A stretch of DNA of 64,000 bases from Morella rubra (Eukaryota > Streptophyta > Magnoliopsida > Fagales > Myricaceae): the NCBI GenBank assembly GCA_003952965.2, contig CM025854.1, positions 12,408,428 to 12,472,427 on the forward strand. Reading direction: 5' to 3'. Every line of letters starts with the position of its first letter. Position 1 is the stretch's first letter. The notes beneath the pieces were generated by a model. It had not been told where the DNA came from, did no database searches, and saw only the letters and a program-made list of their open reading frames with translations. Shown here one piece after another: positions 33,701 to 45,572 of this stretch. The translations under genes and the position numbers were made by a program.

Positions 33701-34630
33701 TTAGCCTTTTCGTCCTTAGGCCTTATCCATCCCATCCATCCTTTCATCCGGCATCAGTCCTGTCAGGCTTGTCCCCTTTTAGTTGAATTGAGTCGACTTA
33801 TCTTTTATCTCTATCTCTAATCTTTTGAGACGCTGGTCAGAGGGTGCAATCATGGTTGTTTGTGTGAGATTTCATACCTTATAAAAAGCTTCTATGACGA
33901 TCCTTATGTGGATTCCCTATTGCAGGGGGAGACATATGTGGCGCCAGCTTGATAGGCCTGTGTCTGATCATATTTGGGCTTTCAATTATGGGCTTGTACA
34001 GAAAGGAAAAATTTCCCCTCCACCTGTAGCTATTTTTCTTAGCCTATTTTTTGCATACTTTAAACATCTTACTAGAGAATGAATATTGCTGCATTTTAAT
34101 ACTTTTAGAGTTAGATGTGACCATTTTCACAATTCAGACTTGTAATTAATATTTAATTAAATTTTAAGGATAAAAATGAAGATTTCTCTTAATGTCAGTA
34201 ACAAGTATATCAAAATTAATACCTAAATAGGTATTAAGAAGTCGTGTTCCTTTTTCTCTAACTGCATTGTGTTTCAATTTTTTTTGATAAGTGCATTGTG
34301 TTTCAATTAATACCGTAACTTATTAAAATGGTGGAAAATCACTTTCATCTTTAAAATGTAACAATTTAAGAATTAATATTTTTTATTTGTTGATAAAATA
34401 TGACGTAGAAAAAATAAATAAGAGTAAATACGTTAAAAAATGGACATTTATATGGGAAGATGTTAAGTACGATGAATTCAGGTAAAAAGATCAAAATACC
34501 CCCTACCCAAAAATAAAAAGTTAAAAACTGATGGGTTTATCTGTCATTTAAAATTTTAAAGGAATGCTTGTCCCAATTTTGTCCACTGCCCAACTAAAAC
34601 AGATAAATGTGTTTGATTTTTGGGACAAAT
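30707..34630. other. Intergenic, no supported gene
   Basis: This is nearly 4 kb of AT-rich DNA with short frames only. TATA-like runs follow the hairpin. At 32180-32225 GGTTTAGTGGTTAGG followed by TGGTTTATTCCG weakly resembles Pol III A and B boxes of a tRNA-derived SINE, but the match is too poor to call. Confidence 0.4.
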
Positions 34631-34827
34631 ACAAGGTTGGTTTTATCATTTGTGCGAAAATCAAATAAGTATTTTAAATTTAAAACTCATCAAATTAATC
34701 TTTAAAAGCATTTATAGTTAAAGTGTCTAAAAAAAACTAAAGTGTCGGTAAATTTAAAATATTAAAAATTAATTTGATGAATTTTAAAATAGAAAGACTT
34801 GTACGATTTTCGCGCATATTACCTTGT
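34631..34827. repeat. Foldback MITE-like element upstream of the J-domain gene
   Basis: The left part (ACAAGGTTGG, then GCGAAAATC, then CTCATCAAATTAAT) is mirrored by the right part (ATTAATTTGATGAATTT, GATTTTCGCGC, ACCTTGT). It is about 200 bp long and ends 177 bp before the start codon at 35005, so it lies in the promoter region. Confidence 0.6.
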
Positions 34828-35004
34828 CACAAGGTAGTATTTATTTATCCCTTGATTTTTACGCCTATTGCCCCTTTTTTTTTTTTTCTTCTAAGCTTAC
34901 GCCTATTGTTCCTGTAAGAAAACGAAAGTAACCAACTCAGCCACGACCGGCCAACCCAAGCCATAACCACCGAACATTTATCGTGAGCGGCTAGACACGG
35001 GGAA

Positions 35005-35976
35005 ATGGAAGAGAACCCGAGAGCCGAAGCCGAACGATTACTGGGAATCGCCGAAAAGCTCCTTCTGACCCGAGATCTATCCGGGTCCAGGGACTTCGCC
35101 ATCTTGGCCCAGGAGACGGAGCCCCTTCTGGATGGGTCCGATCAGATACTGGCCGTGGTAGACGTGCTCCTCGCCGCGGAGAAGCGCATAAACAACCACC
35201 ACGATTGGTACGCGATCCTCCAGATCGATCGCCGAAGCGAGGACCAGGATCTCATCAAGAGGCAGTACCGCAGGCTGGCTCTGCTCCTCCACCCGGACAA
35301 GAACAAGTTCCCACTTGCCGATCAGGCTTTCAAGCTCGTCGCCGACGCCTGGGCCGTCTTCAACGACCACTCCAAGAAGTCGCTCTACGACAACGAGCTC
35401 TGCCTTTTCTCCAAGGTCGATCTGAGCGTGCAGCAACCGAAACTGCCGGTCCGCCGGAGCCACCGGCCGAGCAACAAGAAGGACCACTACAGGAATCACA
35501 ACAGCAACTACGGTAGCGGCGCCAGCGAGAGCCAGGAGGATCAGCGCCTGAGATTGTCGAGCTTCTGGACCATGTGCCCCTACTGCTACAATCTTTTCGA
35601 ATACCCTAGGGTATATGAGGGGTGTTGCCTTCGGTGCCAAAATTGTCGGAGGGCGTTTCACGCAGCGCTGATCTCGTCGTTGCCGCCACTGGTGCCGGGC
35701 CAGCAGGCCTACTATTGTTGCTGGGGGGTCTTTCCGATGGGCTTTGAGATTGGGAATCAGGACGGCGCGGGGAAGAGTGCCGATGCGTTTCCGAATTGGA
35801 TGCCGCCGATTTTTTCAAACGCGCCGCCGCCAGAGAGAGGTAGGAATGATGGGACGCCAGTGGCGGCGGTGGAGAGGACGGGCAGGGTACCGGGTGTTTC
35901 GGCTGGGAACGTTTCGCAATTTACACCCACCGCGAAGAAGAGAGGAAGGCCCCGGAAGTACCCCGTGCAAGTCTGA
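35005..35976 (+). CDS. J-domain (DnaJ-like) protein with CxxC pair and AT-hook
   Basis: An intronless 323-residue protein. Residues 1-60 form the helical N-terminus typical of plant nuclear-type J proteins (EAERLLGIAEKLLLTRDLSG). The J domain spans about 66-130 with the HPD motif at 96-98, which stimulates Hsp70 ATPase. A zinc-ribbon-like pair follows (CPYC 191-194, CQNC 211-214). The C-terminus carries KKRGRPRK (311-318), an AT-hook that suggests DNA binding and nuclear location. This domain order matches a plant family of DnaJ-domain proteins whose clients are mostly unknown. The start Met is the first in frame, and the frame is GC-rich and strongly biased compared with its AT-rich surroundings, which also causes long antisense open frames. 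It looks intact. Confidence 0.93.
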   Translation: MEENPRAEAERLLGIAEKLLLTRDLSGSRDFAILAQETEPLLDGSDQILAVVDVLLAAEKRINNHHDWYAILQIDRRSEDQDLIKRQYRRLALLLHPDKNKFPLADQAFKLVADAWAVFNDHSKKSLYDNELCLFSKVDLSVQQPKLPVRRSHRPSNKKDHYRNHNSNYGSGASESQEDQRLRLSSFWTMCPYCYNLFEYPRVYEGCCLRCQNCRRAFHAALISSLPPLVPGQQAYYCCWGVFPMGFEIGNQDGAGKSADAFPNWMPPIFSNAPPPERGRNDGTPVAAVERTGRVPGVSAGNVSQFTPTAKKRGRPRKYPVQV

Positions 35977-36697
35977 AACTTGATTTATCATGTGTGGAGG
36001 CTGACATTTAAGCGAGGCATTTTTGCTCTTTGGTGAAAAGAAGACGCGGGGGGATACAAAGAGCTTCAAAGAACAATTGGTCAAACAAACGCGACGTCGG
36101 GGTTGGGTCTGGGGCAGATGATTTTCATGTTAGCTCACCACTGAGCAAATGTGTGGGAGGATGATGACTGAGGGAGCGTGTTGATGTTTTGGTCGTCCTT
36201 CTTTCGGTGGCTTCTGGCGATGACCAAGTAAGGCTGTTGTTGTAATGTACTGATGTACTTGTACTTGCGTTGTTGTTTGTAGATTTCATGAAACCCTGAT
36301 TTTGTTACTGATATTGCAAGCAATGTGATTTCAGCAGGGTGTTCTCTGAGACTCTTCGCACTGTGTTTACCTGAATTTACATTTTTCTTGAGCTTGTTGA
36401 TTTATGAGGTTCAGATGAATTGCTTGGTTTTTGAACTCTAAATTTGTAAGTTCCAAACAGTAAAGGTAAGTTGGGTCGTACAGAGCTTGTTTTAGTGCTC
36501 TTTATTAGCCAGCAAAATCAATCTGATAGATTCTCTACATTACCAAATCATTTCGTGTGATATTGCACACTTAGCAAGTAGATTTCATGACGAGCTTTTG
36601 GGTCCCGCGAGCGACTCCCGGCACATCCTGCTTCCCTGTATTGGGTCGACTTGTTTGATTTTCCCTTGTAAAGCTCGTTTTGTGTCCTCACTGAGGC
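35977..36697. other. Probable 3' UTR and intergenic sequence
   Basis: No coding frame is seen. The first few hundred bases after the J-domain stop are probably transcribed. Confidence 0.4.
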
Positions 36698-36991
36698 CAT
36701 GTTTGCAAATTTTGCAAACTAGTGAGAGTTGAGGTGGATTATAATTTTATTGGATTAGAGAAAGTTGTGAAAAGATGAATTTTATGGGATTCTCTGAAAA
36801 AATAAAAAGGGATTGTTTGAGTTAATTTTTATGTTTATTGTAACGAAAATAGATGTTTTTGACTGAGTGTGATTATTTTGAAATATTTTATTTTTATTTT
36901 CTGATCAAAATTTTGAGTTAATTATGTTTGCAAATGAGAATTTTGAAGTGGAGAAAATTTTGCCGAAAATTTTGGGTTGCAAATATGCTCG
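36698..36991. repeat. Possible MITE (GCCATGTTTGCAAA ... TTGCAAATATGCTC)
   Basis: The left end GAGGCCATGTTTGCAAA and the inverted right end GAGCATATTTGCAACC are imperfect complements around AT-rich sequence. Many plant MITEs start with this kind of 'GCNTGTTTG' word. No convincing target duplication was found. Confidence 0.35.
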
Positions 36992-39376
36992 TTAGTTGAT
37001 TCATAATGTGAAAGGTATTGACAGCAAGATAATTTTCAGTTTTTGCCCAGGTATGTGGGAACCTCAAGTGTTAAATTACCAAATATTTGCAATTTTTTGC
37101 TACGGACTCGAACTTCTTTCACAGTAGAGGAGCAACGAGAGGAAAGGGGGAAGAAAACAGAATTAAACGGACTTCCAATATAATGAAAAATGAATTATTT
37201 GACGTGAAGTTAATGCTTATGCCTTTCTTTCCTCGAATTGTTTTGTAAAATTTTTTAATATGGTATTAATGGGAACATTTGAGGTCTAATTTTGATAGAG
37301 ATAAACATACATGTGATCTCTAAAGCAGCAGCGGACCTAGGATTTCTAGCTTGGGGGCAAGATAAAAACGTTTTAGTAATAAGGCTATATATTTTACACA
37401 AGTTCATCTATTTATGTATGAACAAATTATTAGTATTTTTTTTTTCTCTTTATAGGTTTGTGAAATTTAATTATAATTATCAATAAATATAATTGATAGA
37501 AAGAAAAGATGGAAGTTATAAATAAAATTTGATTATCATTTTTTTTCTGTTTTGGTGTTTATGAATTTAGGCTTAATTTCAAACTAGTTAATTCTTAAAA
37601 TTTATTTCATCCTATATTAGTCATTAGGAAATATTTCTTGTATTGAAGTGGTTATTTCAACAACGTGGTTAGTCAATCTCAACAGAATAAATTCTACCTG
37701 GCTAACGGGACAGTCACCACTAGTTTGGAGATGTAATGTATTAATTTTAAAAAGAAAAAAATGATGTAATATGTCAAATTTGATAGATTGATATGGCATA
37801 AATTATAAAATATTTTGTAATTTGAAGGTTGTATATGTAATTTCTCCATTAAATTACACAATTGGAGCAATGGTATAAGATAATCCTTATGAGTGTCCAC
37901 CTCGGCTACACTTTAGAAATGAGTTTGTTTTTTCTCTAGTTTAATGGTGAGTTCTTAAACATTTTCTCAAAGCACGCTATTGATATTTTTATAGTTTAAT
38001 ATTTTAAATTAGTAGAGTGAAAAAAGATAATTTTGTTTTTCTTGAGGATGCTGTAAAGTGTAAACCGCTAGAGCTTTTGTTAAAAAGCTATCAAAAGTCT
38101 GGAGCGAAAAAGCGGAATTTTTTTTTCCTCCAACAGAAAGAGAATCTAATTGCTCCTTGCTATCGGGGTGGCGTTTTGAGTTGGATGTTAACAATCTGAG
38201 AAAAAAGAAAAAAAAAAGAGTTGGATGTTAACAAAAACAAAAACAAAAACAAAGCTGTGGTTCGTCACCGAGAAAAAGAAAAACAACGCAAAGATTATAA
38301 TAATGGGTTTAGCCGCGTCACTAATTTCAGTGGGATACAGGAACAAAAGAGGGGGAGCGAATAAGAGCTGCCGGCTTGGTTTCTTCGGTCTGCCAATTTC
38401 TTCTTGTTCGTGGCTTTCACGTGCCTCTGGGCTGGTGGGTTTTTTTTTTTCTGGTGTCTTGTTGATACATTGTGGGTACCCACAAGGCATGTGTTCGTTG
38501 TCTGAGTTATGATCCCGTGACAGTTTCCCCAGTGTTGGAAACACGATTTCTTTTACGGATCTTCTTCTGCGCTTGTTTGGTAGCCCAGAAAATGTAGGGA
38601 AAAAATAGCAAGGAAATCGCTTTGAATCTTTTTTTTTTTTCGTTGTTCGGGACCTTAGGAGACAGACAGACGTCGTCTGTTTACAGTTGAGTAACCAAAT
38701 GACCCTTCTCCATGCTTAATAGATATATTATACATACTTTTTTTTTCCCCTTCGTTCTTCGTAACCAAAAGGGAGGCGAACTAAGACAAACCATCTCCTA
38801 GGAGATTAGCTTTTTTTTTTTTTTGCGTACATGCGTGCCTGCCATTTTAGGGATACCGTCCGTAATGTTTATTCATCGGTGAAAGTTCTCAGTTTCGTTC
38901 TTTTCAGCATGCTGGCGACCTTATTTCCTAATCGGTTACCATTAGTTTCCACCATTGTTTGTGTGTGTGTGCGCGCGCGCGTTTTCTTTTGGAGTTGGGT
39001 CGCAAAATGAGGTAAACTGTCTTCCAGCTAATGAACCTCCAATGACAGGATCAAGGGAGTCTGGTGAAAAGGCGGGAGTTGATTCAAGGTCTATGATATG
39101 GCAATGTGCTAGTAAGTTTGTTGGCACCTCAGTTTCTGCCCCTGTTTACTTAAAAGTGAAAACGCTTATACCTGATTCCTTTATGCATTACATAAAATTT
39201 AATAATATTTGATAACTGGCTCTAGTGAGAGAAGAATATAATTCAAAACTGAAATGCAGCATAGGATAATCCGACCATGTCAACTTGGTACAATTCTAAG
39301 GTCTAGAGTGAAAATGGTAAATGATAATGCAGGGGATCCCATCCGGTGGACTTGTAGATTTTAGAAGAGGTCCATA
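36992..39376. other. Intergenic / 5' region of the PWWP gene
   Basis: 37330-37370 (GCGGACCTAGGATTT and GGGGGCAA) resembles a common dispersed plant repeat. A (GT)n(GC)n run lies at 38959-38981. Frames at 38188-38544 and 38955-39212 have no recognisable domain; part of 38.9-39.3 kb may be 5' UTR of the downstream gene. Confidence 0.4.
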
Positions 39377-42300
39377 ATGCAAAACCAAACCATGGAAAGC
39401 AAACATCTTACGAGTGGCAAAAGGCAGATTAGCAAGCAAGGTGTAGAAGAGGTTGTAGCTACTCAAGTCATGCTGGGAGATCTGATATGGGTCAGGCTCA
39501 ATAGTGGCTTGGGGTGGCCCGCACAGGTATTTGAAATTCTATACACTTTGGTTCCTGGTTTTCATAAATGGTACCTTCTGATTCCACCACACTATATTTG
39601 ATGTTTATTTGGTTCTGTATTCAATTATTTGGTAGGTAGTTAATGAGAACTGCATGATTGGGAGCACTAGATCTGGAAGTAAATCAGCAAAGGAAGTTCC
39701 TGTTAGGCTATATGGAAGTTATACATAGTCGGTGGTTTGACCCTGTTTGACTTTTTTTGTTTCTTCCACTGGTTTGCATCTTTATATAGAGGATAATGTC
39801 TTGCATCTAACTTGCAGCTTGTATGTGGACCCTGTAAAATGTCATTCTGAGTTCAAACGTGTAAGTACCTAATGCAGATTACTAGAATTATGATGCTAAA
39901 TTCTCTGTACACCATGTATTTTTGTTTCCACCTTTTTGTAGTTATCATTTTTTTCTTCATGCCTACTCATCCTAATCTTTGCATCCTTCAGATACTCGAA
40001 CAGAATAATGGTTCTTATCGGGAAACTTTTGAGAATGCCTTAGAACAGGTAACTTTTTCTTTCTCTGTTTCTGGGCACGCTTTAAGGAGGCTTACGAGTA
40101 TGGCAAAGCTACTCCTCTTTGGTTGCAGATGATTGATTGTAATTGATGGTTTTCCTGTCATTTTCATATGACTGTAGAAACGTCCTCACCAAAAATCTGG
40201 TAGATCAAACAGACAAGGAGCCAAATCTAAGGGTGAGGCAACTTTCTTGTTATTGTGTTCATTGAATCCCCAAATGGGACTGTGAACAATATATGTCATA
40301 ATATCCTGAGTTACACATGAATCCTTTGAACCTTGGGCTTCTTGTAAAGGCTTTAATAGTTTGTAGTTGCCATAAAATAAAGAACTGCATTAAGCTGGGA
40401 GCTAGTTCTTCAAGGGTCTAAATACAGAATTGCTATGCCTCCCGGGGAAGGGATTCCAAAAATAGAGGTAGGAGACACCCTAGACATTAGCCATGCTTGT
40501 AGACTTGATGAATGGTAATAATGTCTTTTGGGTGTACAGCTTGGTAAGACCTACTAATTTTATGTGATGTTGGATCCCTATGCAGCATATGACTTGATAA
40601 GGATGTCAAAGATTTGAGTGGGGTGGGTTGTAACATCTCCTATTGTCATGGATAAGTATTTGGTCATAGATTGTGAAGGTGTATGAATGCAAAGTCCTCA
40701 TGTTGGATCTTTGCTAGGTGGAACCGAGCTTTATAAATGATTCGATGGGGCTCCATAGCCGTTTTGGTGCTGCAGACCAAATTATGTCGGTAGCATTTTG
40801 TAGATTGTGAAGGTATTGCAGGAGTGAAAAAATCGTCTTTTTCCCGTGGTTATGTGGAACTGGGCTTTACATGCAGATTTCTAGTATAACTTTGAGTAGT
40901 AGGTTTGGAGTATATCATATTATGTTCCTAGCATTTTCCCTGTTTTGTGACAAAGTGGCTCAACAGATTCTTAAACCAATGACTGTAACTAAAAAATTCA
41001 GTTTACATAAATAATTACTGTACCAAAGGGAAATAGCAAACAACCTGAAGTGGACTTGTTTGAACCAGTTTGGTTAATTTTCTTGGTTTCTTCAGATCAT
41101 GAACACCAATTCTGTAGGTTTTTTTTCCAAATATACAAACTTGAACAAAGCCGAATGTACATTTTCTGCATGGTTCATACAGTATATATTGTTGATGTTG
41201 GAGCCTACGAGAAACAAAATTGAAGAAAAAAGTATTTTTTTCATTCCAATGAAAGATTCTTATGCTGGTCAAATAATTTTATTTTTGGCAGCAAATGTAA
41301 GGATCAGTTCTTCTCGATCCAAGACCAATCAAAATCAAGTCAAGGATCAGGACAAAGAAGCCTCAATAGATGTAAGTCTAGTTTTGATTTCGAGATTTTG
41401 TATCTTAAAGTCTTTATGATTGTTCTCCAGTTGACTATGGTGAAGACCTGTATATTCCGTCGGTTGTGGGGAACCAGACCACCAGGGAGATAGCTAGCAA
41501 CAAGTGTTAGGATAACCGGAACTTGCAAGAATATGTTTCTGGAAAAGAAGGAAAATGCAACACAGTATTAAGGATAATTAACTTCTTGAGTAAATAAATT
41601 TCTGGGAGTTGGTAGCTGCTTTATGTGCCTGCCTTCCATCCTGGTCTTTTGTTTTGGACCTGCATTACTCAGCAGTTAATATTTGAATAACAATTTGGTA
41701 TTAGACAATCGTTTGTCCAATAATGCAGCTTCCTGCCATTACACAAAAAACAAGGGTGAAGACTGGAAATTCTAAAAAGGCTGAGGAACAAAAAAGTGAG
41801 GCCTCTAACCAAGATGGGAAGAGAAAGAATCTTAATCCCTGCAGGTCAAGTTCTGAGGAGAAAGAAGCAGTACAGATAGCCCCTCAACAAGGTACATTGC
41901 AAAGAAAACTAGAAAGGGGTAGGTCAAGTGGTCAGAATAAAGCCTCTAAGCAAAATGTGATGCAGAAGAAACTCAAGCTAGGTAGCCCAAGAGATGAACT
42001 AACCAGTCGAAGGGCCAAGGAGGAAGCCAGAATGAAAATCTATAAGCAAGATGGAGCATGGAAGAGTCTCACGAGAAAGAGGTCAAACAGTGACAAACAG
42101 CTGGGTGATGAAGCCCGTGCGCAAGATGGAATGCAGAAGAAACTTAAGAGACAAAGCAAAAGTGCTGAGAAAGAATCAAACTTCCAATCTCCTCACTGCT
42201 ATGGCCCAAGACTAGAGCAGGAATCGAAAGACAAATCTTCAATGCCAGGTAGATTGCATAAGAAACTCAAGCCAGATAGCTCCAATACCAAGGAAGAAGT

Positions 42301-42703
42301 AAAGACTCAAGGCAGTAAGCAAGTTGAGGTGCGCATCCCTTATATCCTTTCCAAGAAGCTTTTATTGGTTCACGTGAAGAAGTTTTACGTATGCATTTTA
42401 GCTTAGACTGTCTCTCTTTGATTGATTCACATAAAGTTTAAAGCATGAATTTTAGCTCAATCTGCCTCTCTTTCTTCAAGATCAGGTGTTTGGAGTGAGA
42501 TTGTGGGACTTCTCGAGTGCAGGACACATTACTATTAACACATATTAACTTTTATTAATTCGGATCCTCAGGAAACAACTTTATTTGGAAAGTTTCCAGA
42601 GCTTAGTGCCCGGAGAGCGAGAGTGATGCAAAGTCTTGGTCTGATTGCTCCTTCTGGGTCGCCATTCAACAAACATGGACATCTATATCTGCGGCTGTGC
42701 TAA
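39377..42703 (+). CDS. PWWP-domain protein with lysine-rich repeats
   Basis: Eight exons join in phase with GT-AG introns: 39377-39526, 39636-39727, 39818-39860, 39992-40048, 40178-40232, 41292-41371, 41729-42328 and 42572-42703, giving 402 residues. The PWWP core is at about 31-95: LGDLIWVRLNSGLGWPAQVV, then PVRLYGSYTYLYVDP. PWWP domains bind methylated histone tails and DNA, so a nuclear chromatin role is inferred. The large seventh exon is highly charged, with about six degenerate copies of a (M/L)QKKLK-xx-S unit. The C-terminus carries RRARVMQSLGLIAPSGSPF, conserved in plant relatives. A stop codon lies in frame just upstream of the Met used. 5' non-coding exons are possible. Confidence 0.88.
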
Positions 42704-43643
42704 TTGTTGGTACTGACCCAGTATTTTCATGCAAATTTGTTTCTCTTGTAATGCATAGTTTTTTAAAGCTTTGCAACGCTGTCTGCACTTGATTTCCTTT
42801 GCTTATTACCCGATGCAAGTTTTTGTTGACGGATGGGGTCTGTTGATGCAACAGTTTTCCGCTAGAAAGCCATCAGTACAAACCTAAACTCGAGACGTAT
42901 CTGGTCTAGATTTTTTGTCAAGCAAACTTTAGAAAGGAGAACATTCGGAATGGAAAAAGGATGCTGGAGTGCTGTGCTTTTATTAAACTGGCGGGTTTTG
43001 ACCGATCTTTGATCTAAAATTTAGCTTTTGAGTTTCTTCCTAAATAGTGTTACAAATTCAGATGAGTGTTAGAAACAAGCATCCACACAAAAGTGGGGGG
43101 AACATACCAGAGCCTTACATCTGGCTTATACTACTAGATTCCTCTCTTTAGATATCTGTGCTGCGAATACATGGAAATTGGTAAGGTAAAAAATGAGCAA
43201 AGGACACGACCTATTTGGTTTTCTCTTGTATTTTCCTACATATTTTCTGCAGAGACTGGTAACTTGAAAGATGCTTTGCCAATGTTCGTGATCAATACCC
43301 TCTCGAGTATTGGAGATGACATACTAAAATATAATTTGACCCAAAAGAAACTATGTCACCTGCAATTACGCTTATATCTTTCTATGCATGAACGAAGGCA
43401 GGATTTGTTCTTTGGGGCAAAATATAATTTTTGCTTGAATTTTTTTTTTTCTAACCGGGTGTTGAGGCCATCTTACGTATACCTTAATCTCAAGATCTTC
43501 AAATTTTCATTATAATTAAAATTCGTATAGTCAAAATGTAACAACATATTTTAAAACTTTAAAAAAAAAAATATAAATTTTAACTTAAGCGTAAAAGTTA
43601 AATTTTCATTAATTATGCGAATTGAATTGGAAGTTCCTCCAAT
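42704..43643. other. Intergenic, no supported gene
   Basis: This is the probable 3' UTR of the PWWP gene, then AT-rich sequence. The 114-codon frame at 43171-43515 has no recognisable domain. Confidence 0.4.
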
Positions 43644-44024
43644 TAGGACTGCACATTGAAATTCGGTCCGTTTTTTGGACCGAACCGGACTGGATTGGAT
43701 TTTTGGTTGTACATAAATAGTAGGACCGGACCATTCTAATGCGGTCCGATCCGGACTCCGGTTTCATTTTTTTTTTTCATATTTTTTAGGTTAATTTCGA
43801 AGGGGGAAGGGCATGTAAAAATGCATAGTTTTAGTTTAAGTTAAAACTAAAATTTTTTAAGTTTGTAATTTGTATTAAAAAAAAAAAAACATCTTTTTTT
43901 TATTTATATTAATAAATGCGGTTCGGTCCGGACCGGACCGGATTTACACAAACAAGACCGGATCGCAAATCCGGTCCGGTTTTGTGGTCCGGTCCGGTCT
44001 GCGATCTGGTTTTGTTCAGCCCTA
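43644..44024. mobile_element. hAT-type MITE rich in CCGGTCCGG
   Basis: The termini TAGGACTGCACA and (inverted) TAGGGCTGAACA match at 10 of 12 bases. The flanks are CCTCCAAT (43636-43643) and CCTTCAAT (44025-44032), a 7-of-8 duplication of the size expected for hAT elements. The interior has palindromic clusters of GGTCCGGACCGGACCGG-like words on both sides of an AT-rich centre. It has no coding capacity. Confidence 0.85.
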
Positions 44025-44032
44025 CCTTCAAT

Positions 44033-45080
44033 GAGTAAAAATCATCAATTATTATATCAGTACTAAAACCTTGTGCAGCCGAATGCAATCAAAAGTTTAA
44101 AATCTTTAGAATAAAGAGCTCATAAATTATTGACAAAAGCACAAAGCAATGTTAAAATTTAGCCAAAATAACACAGGCGCACACAAATAATAGAGCAATA
44201 ATATTCTAACTTTAAAGAGGAATTTTTTTGTGTGCAAAGCAAAAAGTTTGTTGTATTCCAAGCATTGAGTATGGATTTTATATTTTCTGTATATGAGCTA
44301 AAATAGTGGGAAAGAGAGAAAAGAGAGAGGCTATTGAGAGAAAATATGGACAATAAAAGTGTAAACAATGAGAGACAGTAAGTGAGAGATAAAGAAGAGA
44401 TGAATTTTAGAAAAATGGAAGAGAGAGAGAGAGAAAAAAAAGTCAAAATGACACAAGAGAGAAAAGTAAAAATAAACACTCTTAGTATTTTTCTTTTAAA
44501 AATTAGAGGTCTCACTTATAAAGTAGTTATTCCCTCTATTAGCTCTTTATTCCTCTCATGTTTATTTTCCCAAAATTTTTGAGGGATCATTACAAATATT
44601 ACTACCAATTTTGCTCTTATATTAAAAAAAAATTTGCAAAAATTTAAAATTTGCCCATGGCCCCCCCCCCCCCCCCAAGCTTCTCCTTGTTTCTATGAGC
44701 CACTATTCTTTATATTTATAATTTACACCTGGGATACCTTATACCTTTTTAGAATGGCAACTAATTTTCCACGACTCTTTGTTTAGAGGAAAAGCTTGTG
44801 GTTCTACACATTGGGGATCAATGGGGCAATGCAAGAGTAAATAAACTCGATTACAAGACTAAACATCTATATATATATTACTTCATGACCGCCGCCTCAT
44901 GAGGATCAATGGCTCAATTCAAGAGTAAATAAAATGTATTAAAAAGAATACAAAAAAAAAGAAGACATATTTGATGTGAAAATATCCAAGAAAAAGAAAA
45001 AACAGAAAACTTGAACAAGTGATGTTTTTCTAGCCTTGTAGTTTCCGATTTTCATCGAAGGACTTCAGGAGAACACAAAT
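44033..45080. other. Intergenic, simple-sequence rich
   Basis: There is an AT-rich region with a purine-rich stretch (44310-44470) and a C-run at about 44661-44678. No gene. Confidence 0.45.
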
Positions 45081-45572
45081 ATGAAGAGACAAGAGAAAGC
45101 TGTGGACGGAAATGGTGTACGCTGGGGACTTGTGGGAATGATGATTCTGCCTGTGTCAATCGGGATTGATGATTTGTCGTCGACCCTTTTCACTTCTCCA
45201 ATCTCTTCCCCTCCGTATTCCCTTCCCCCTCTTCCCTCTCTGCCAGTACTGCCTGATCTTTCCCTTGTTCTCTCTCTTTCTCCAGTGCCGGATGAGAGTT
45301 GTGTTCATGTAGATTGTGCAAGAGGATGTGATTTTGAATGCATCTTAGATTATGGACCTCTTTCATCGGAATACATGGAGTGTGTTGACTTTTGTATTAA
45401 TGTTTGTCTTTCTCTCAAGTCTCTCTTTGGTCGAGGCAAACCCGACATCTCAGCTAGTCTGAATGTTTTTGGTCTATCTCTCTCTCTCTTTGACACCAAT
45501 TCAGACATACCAGTGGTGGAGTTAGGTTTTTTGAAGACCAAATTAATTAATATCGTAATAATTATTAGATGA
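45081..45572 (+). CDS. Uncharacterised ORF with clustered cysteines (hypothetical)
   Basis: An open frame of 163 codons. After a polar start it has a hydrophobic segment (WGLVGMMILPVSIGI, about 15-29). A Pro/Ser/Leu-rich linker follows. Then comes a cysteine cluster (about 74-111) with spacing C-x4-C-x3-C-x3-C-x16-C-x3-C-x3-C, and a serine/leucine-rich tail. The paired C-x3-C pattern is reminiscent of small plant cysteine-rich secreted proteins, but I cannot assign a family. Base composition is less AT-rich than the surroundings. No introns, promoter or neighbours support it. It may be a real small gene, a decayed one, or chance. Confidence 0.35.
   Translation: MKRQEKAVDGNGVRWGLVGMMILPVSIGIDDLSSTLFTSPISSPPYSLPPLPSLPVLPDLSLVLSLSPVPDESCVHVDCARGCDFECILDYGPLSSEYMECVDFCINVCLSLKSLFGRGKPDISASLNVFGLSLSLFDTNSDIPVVELGFLKTKLINIVIIIR

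Noticed and set aside
35077-35818. Long minus-strand frames opposite the J-domain gene
   Set aside because: Shadows of a GC-rich coding strand; no recognisable protein.
38188-38544. Overlapping frames on both strands near 38.2-38.5 kb
   Set aside because: Low-complexity A/T runs, no domain or homology recognised.
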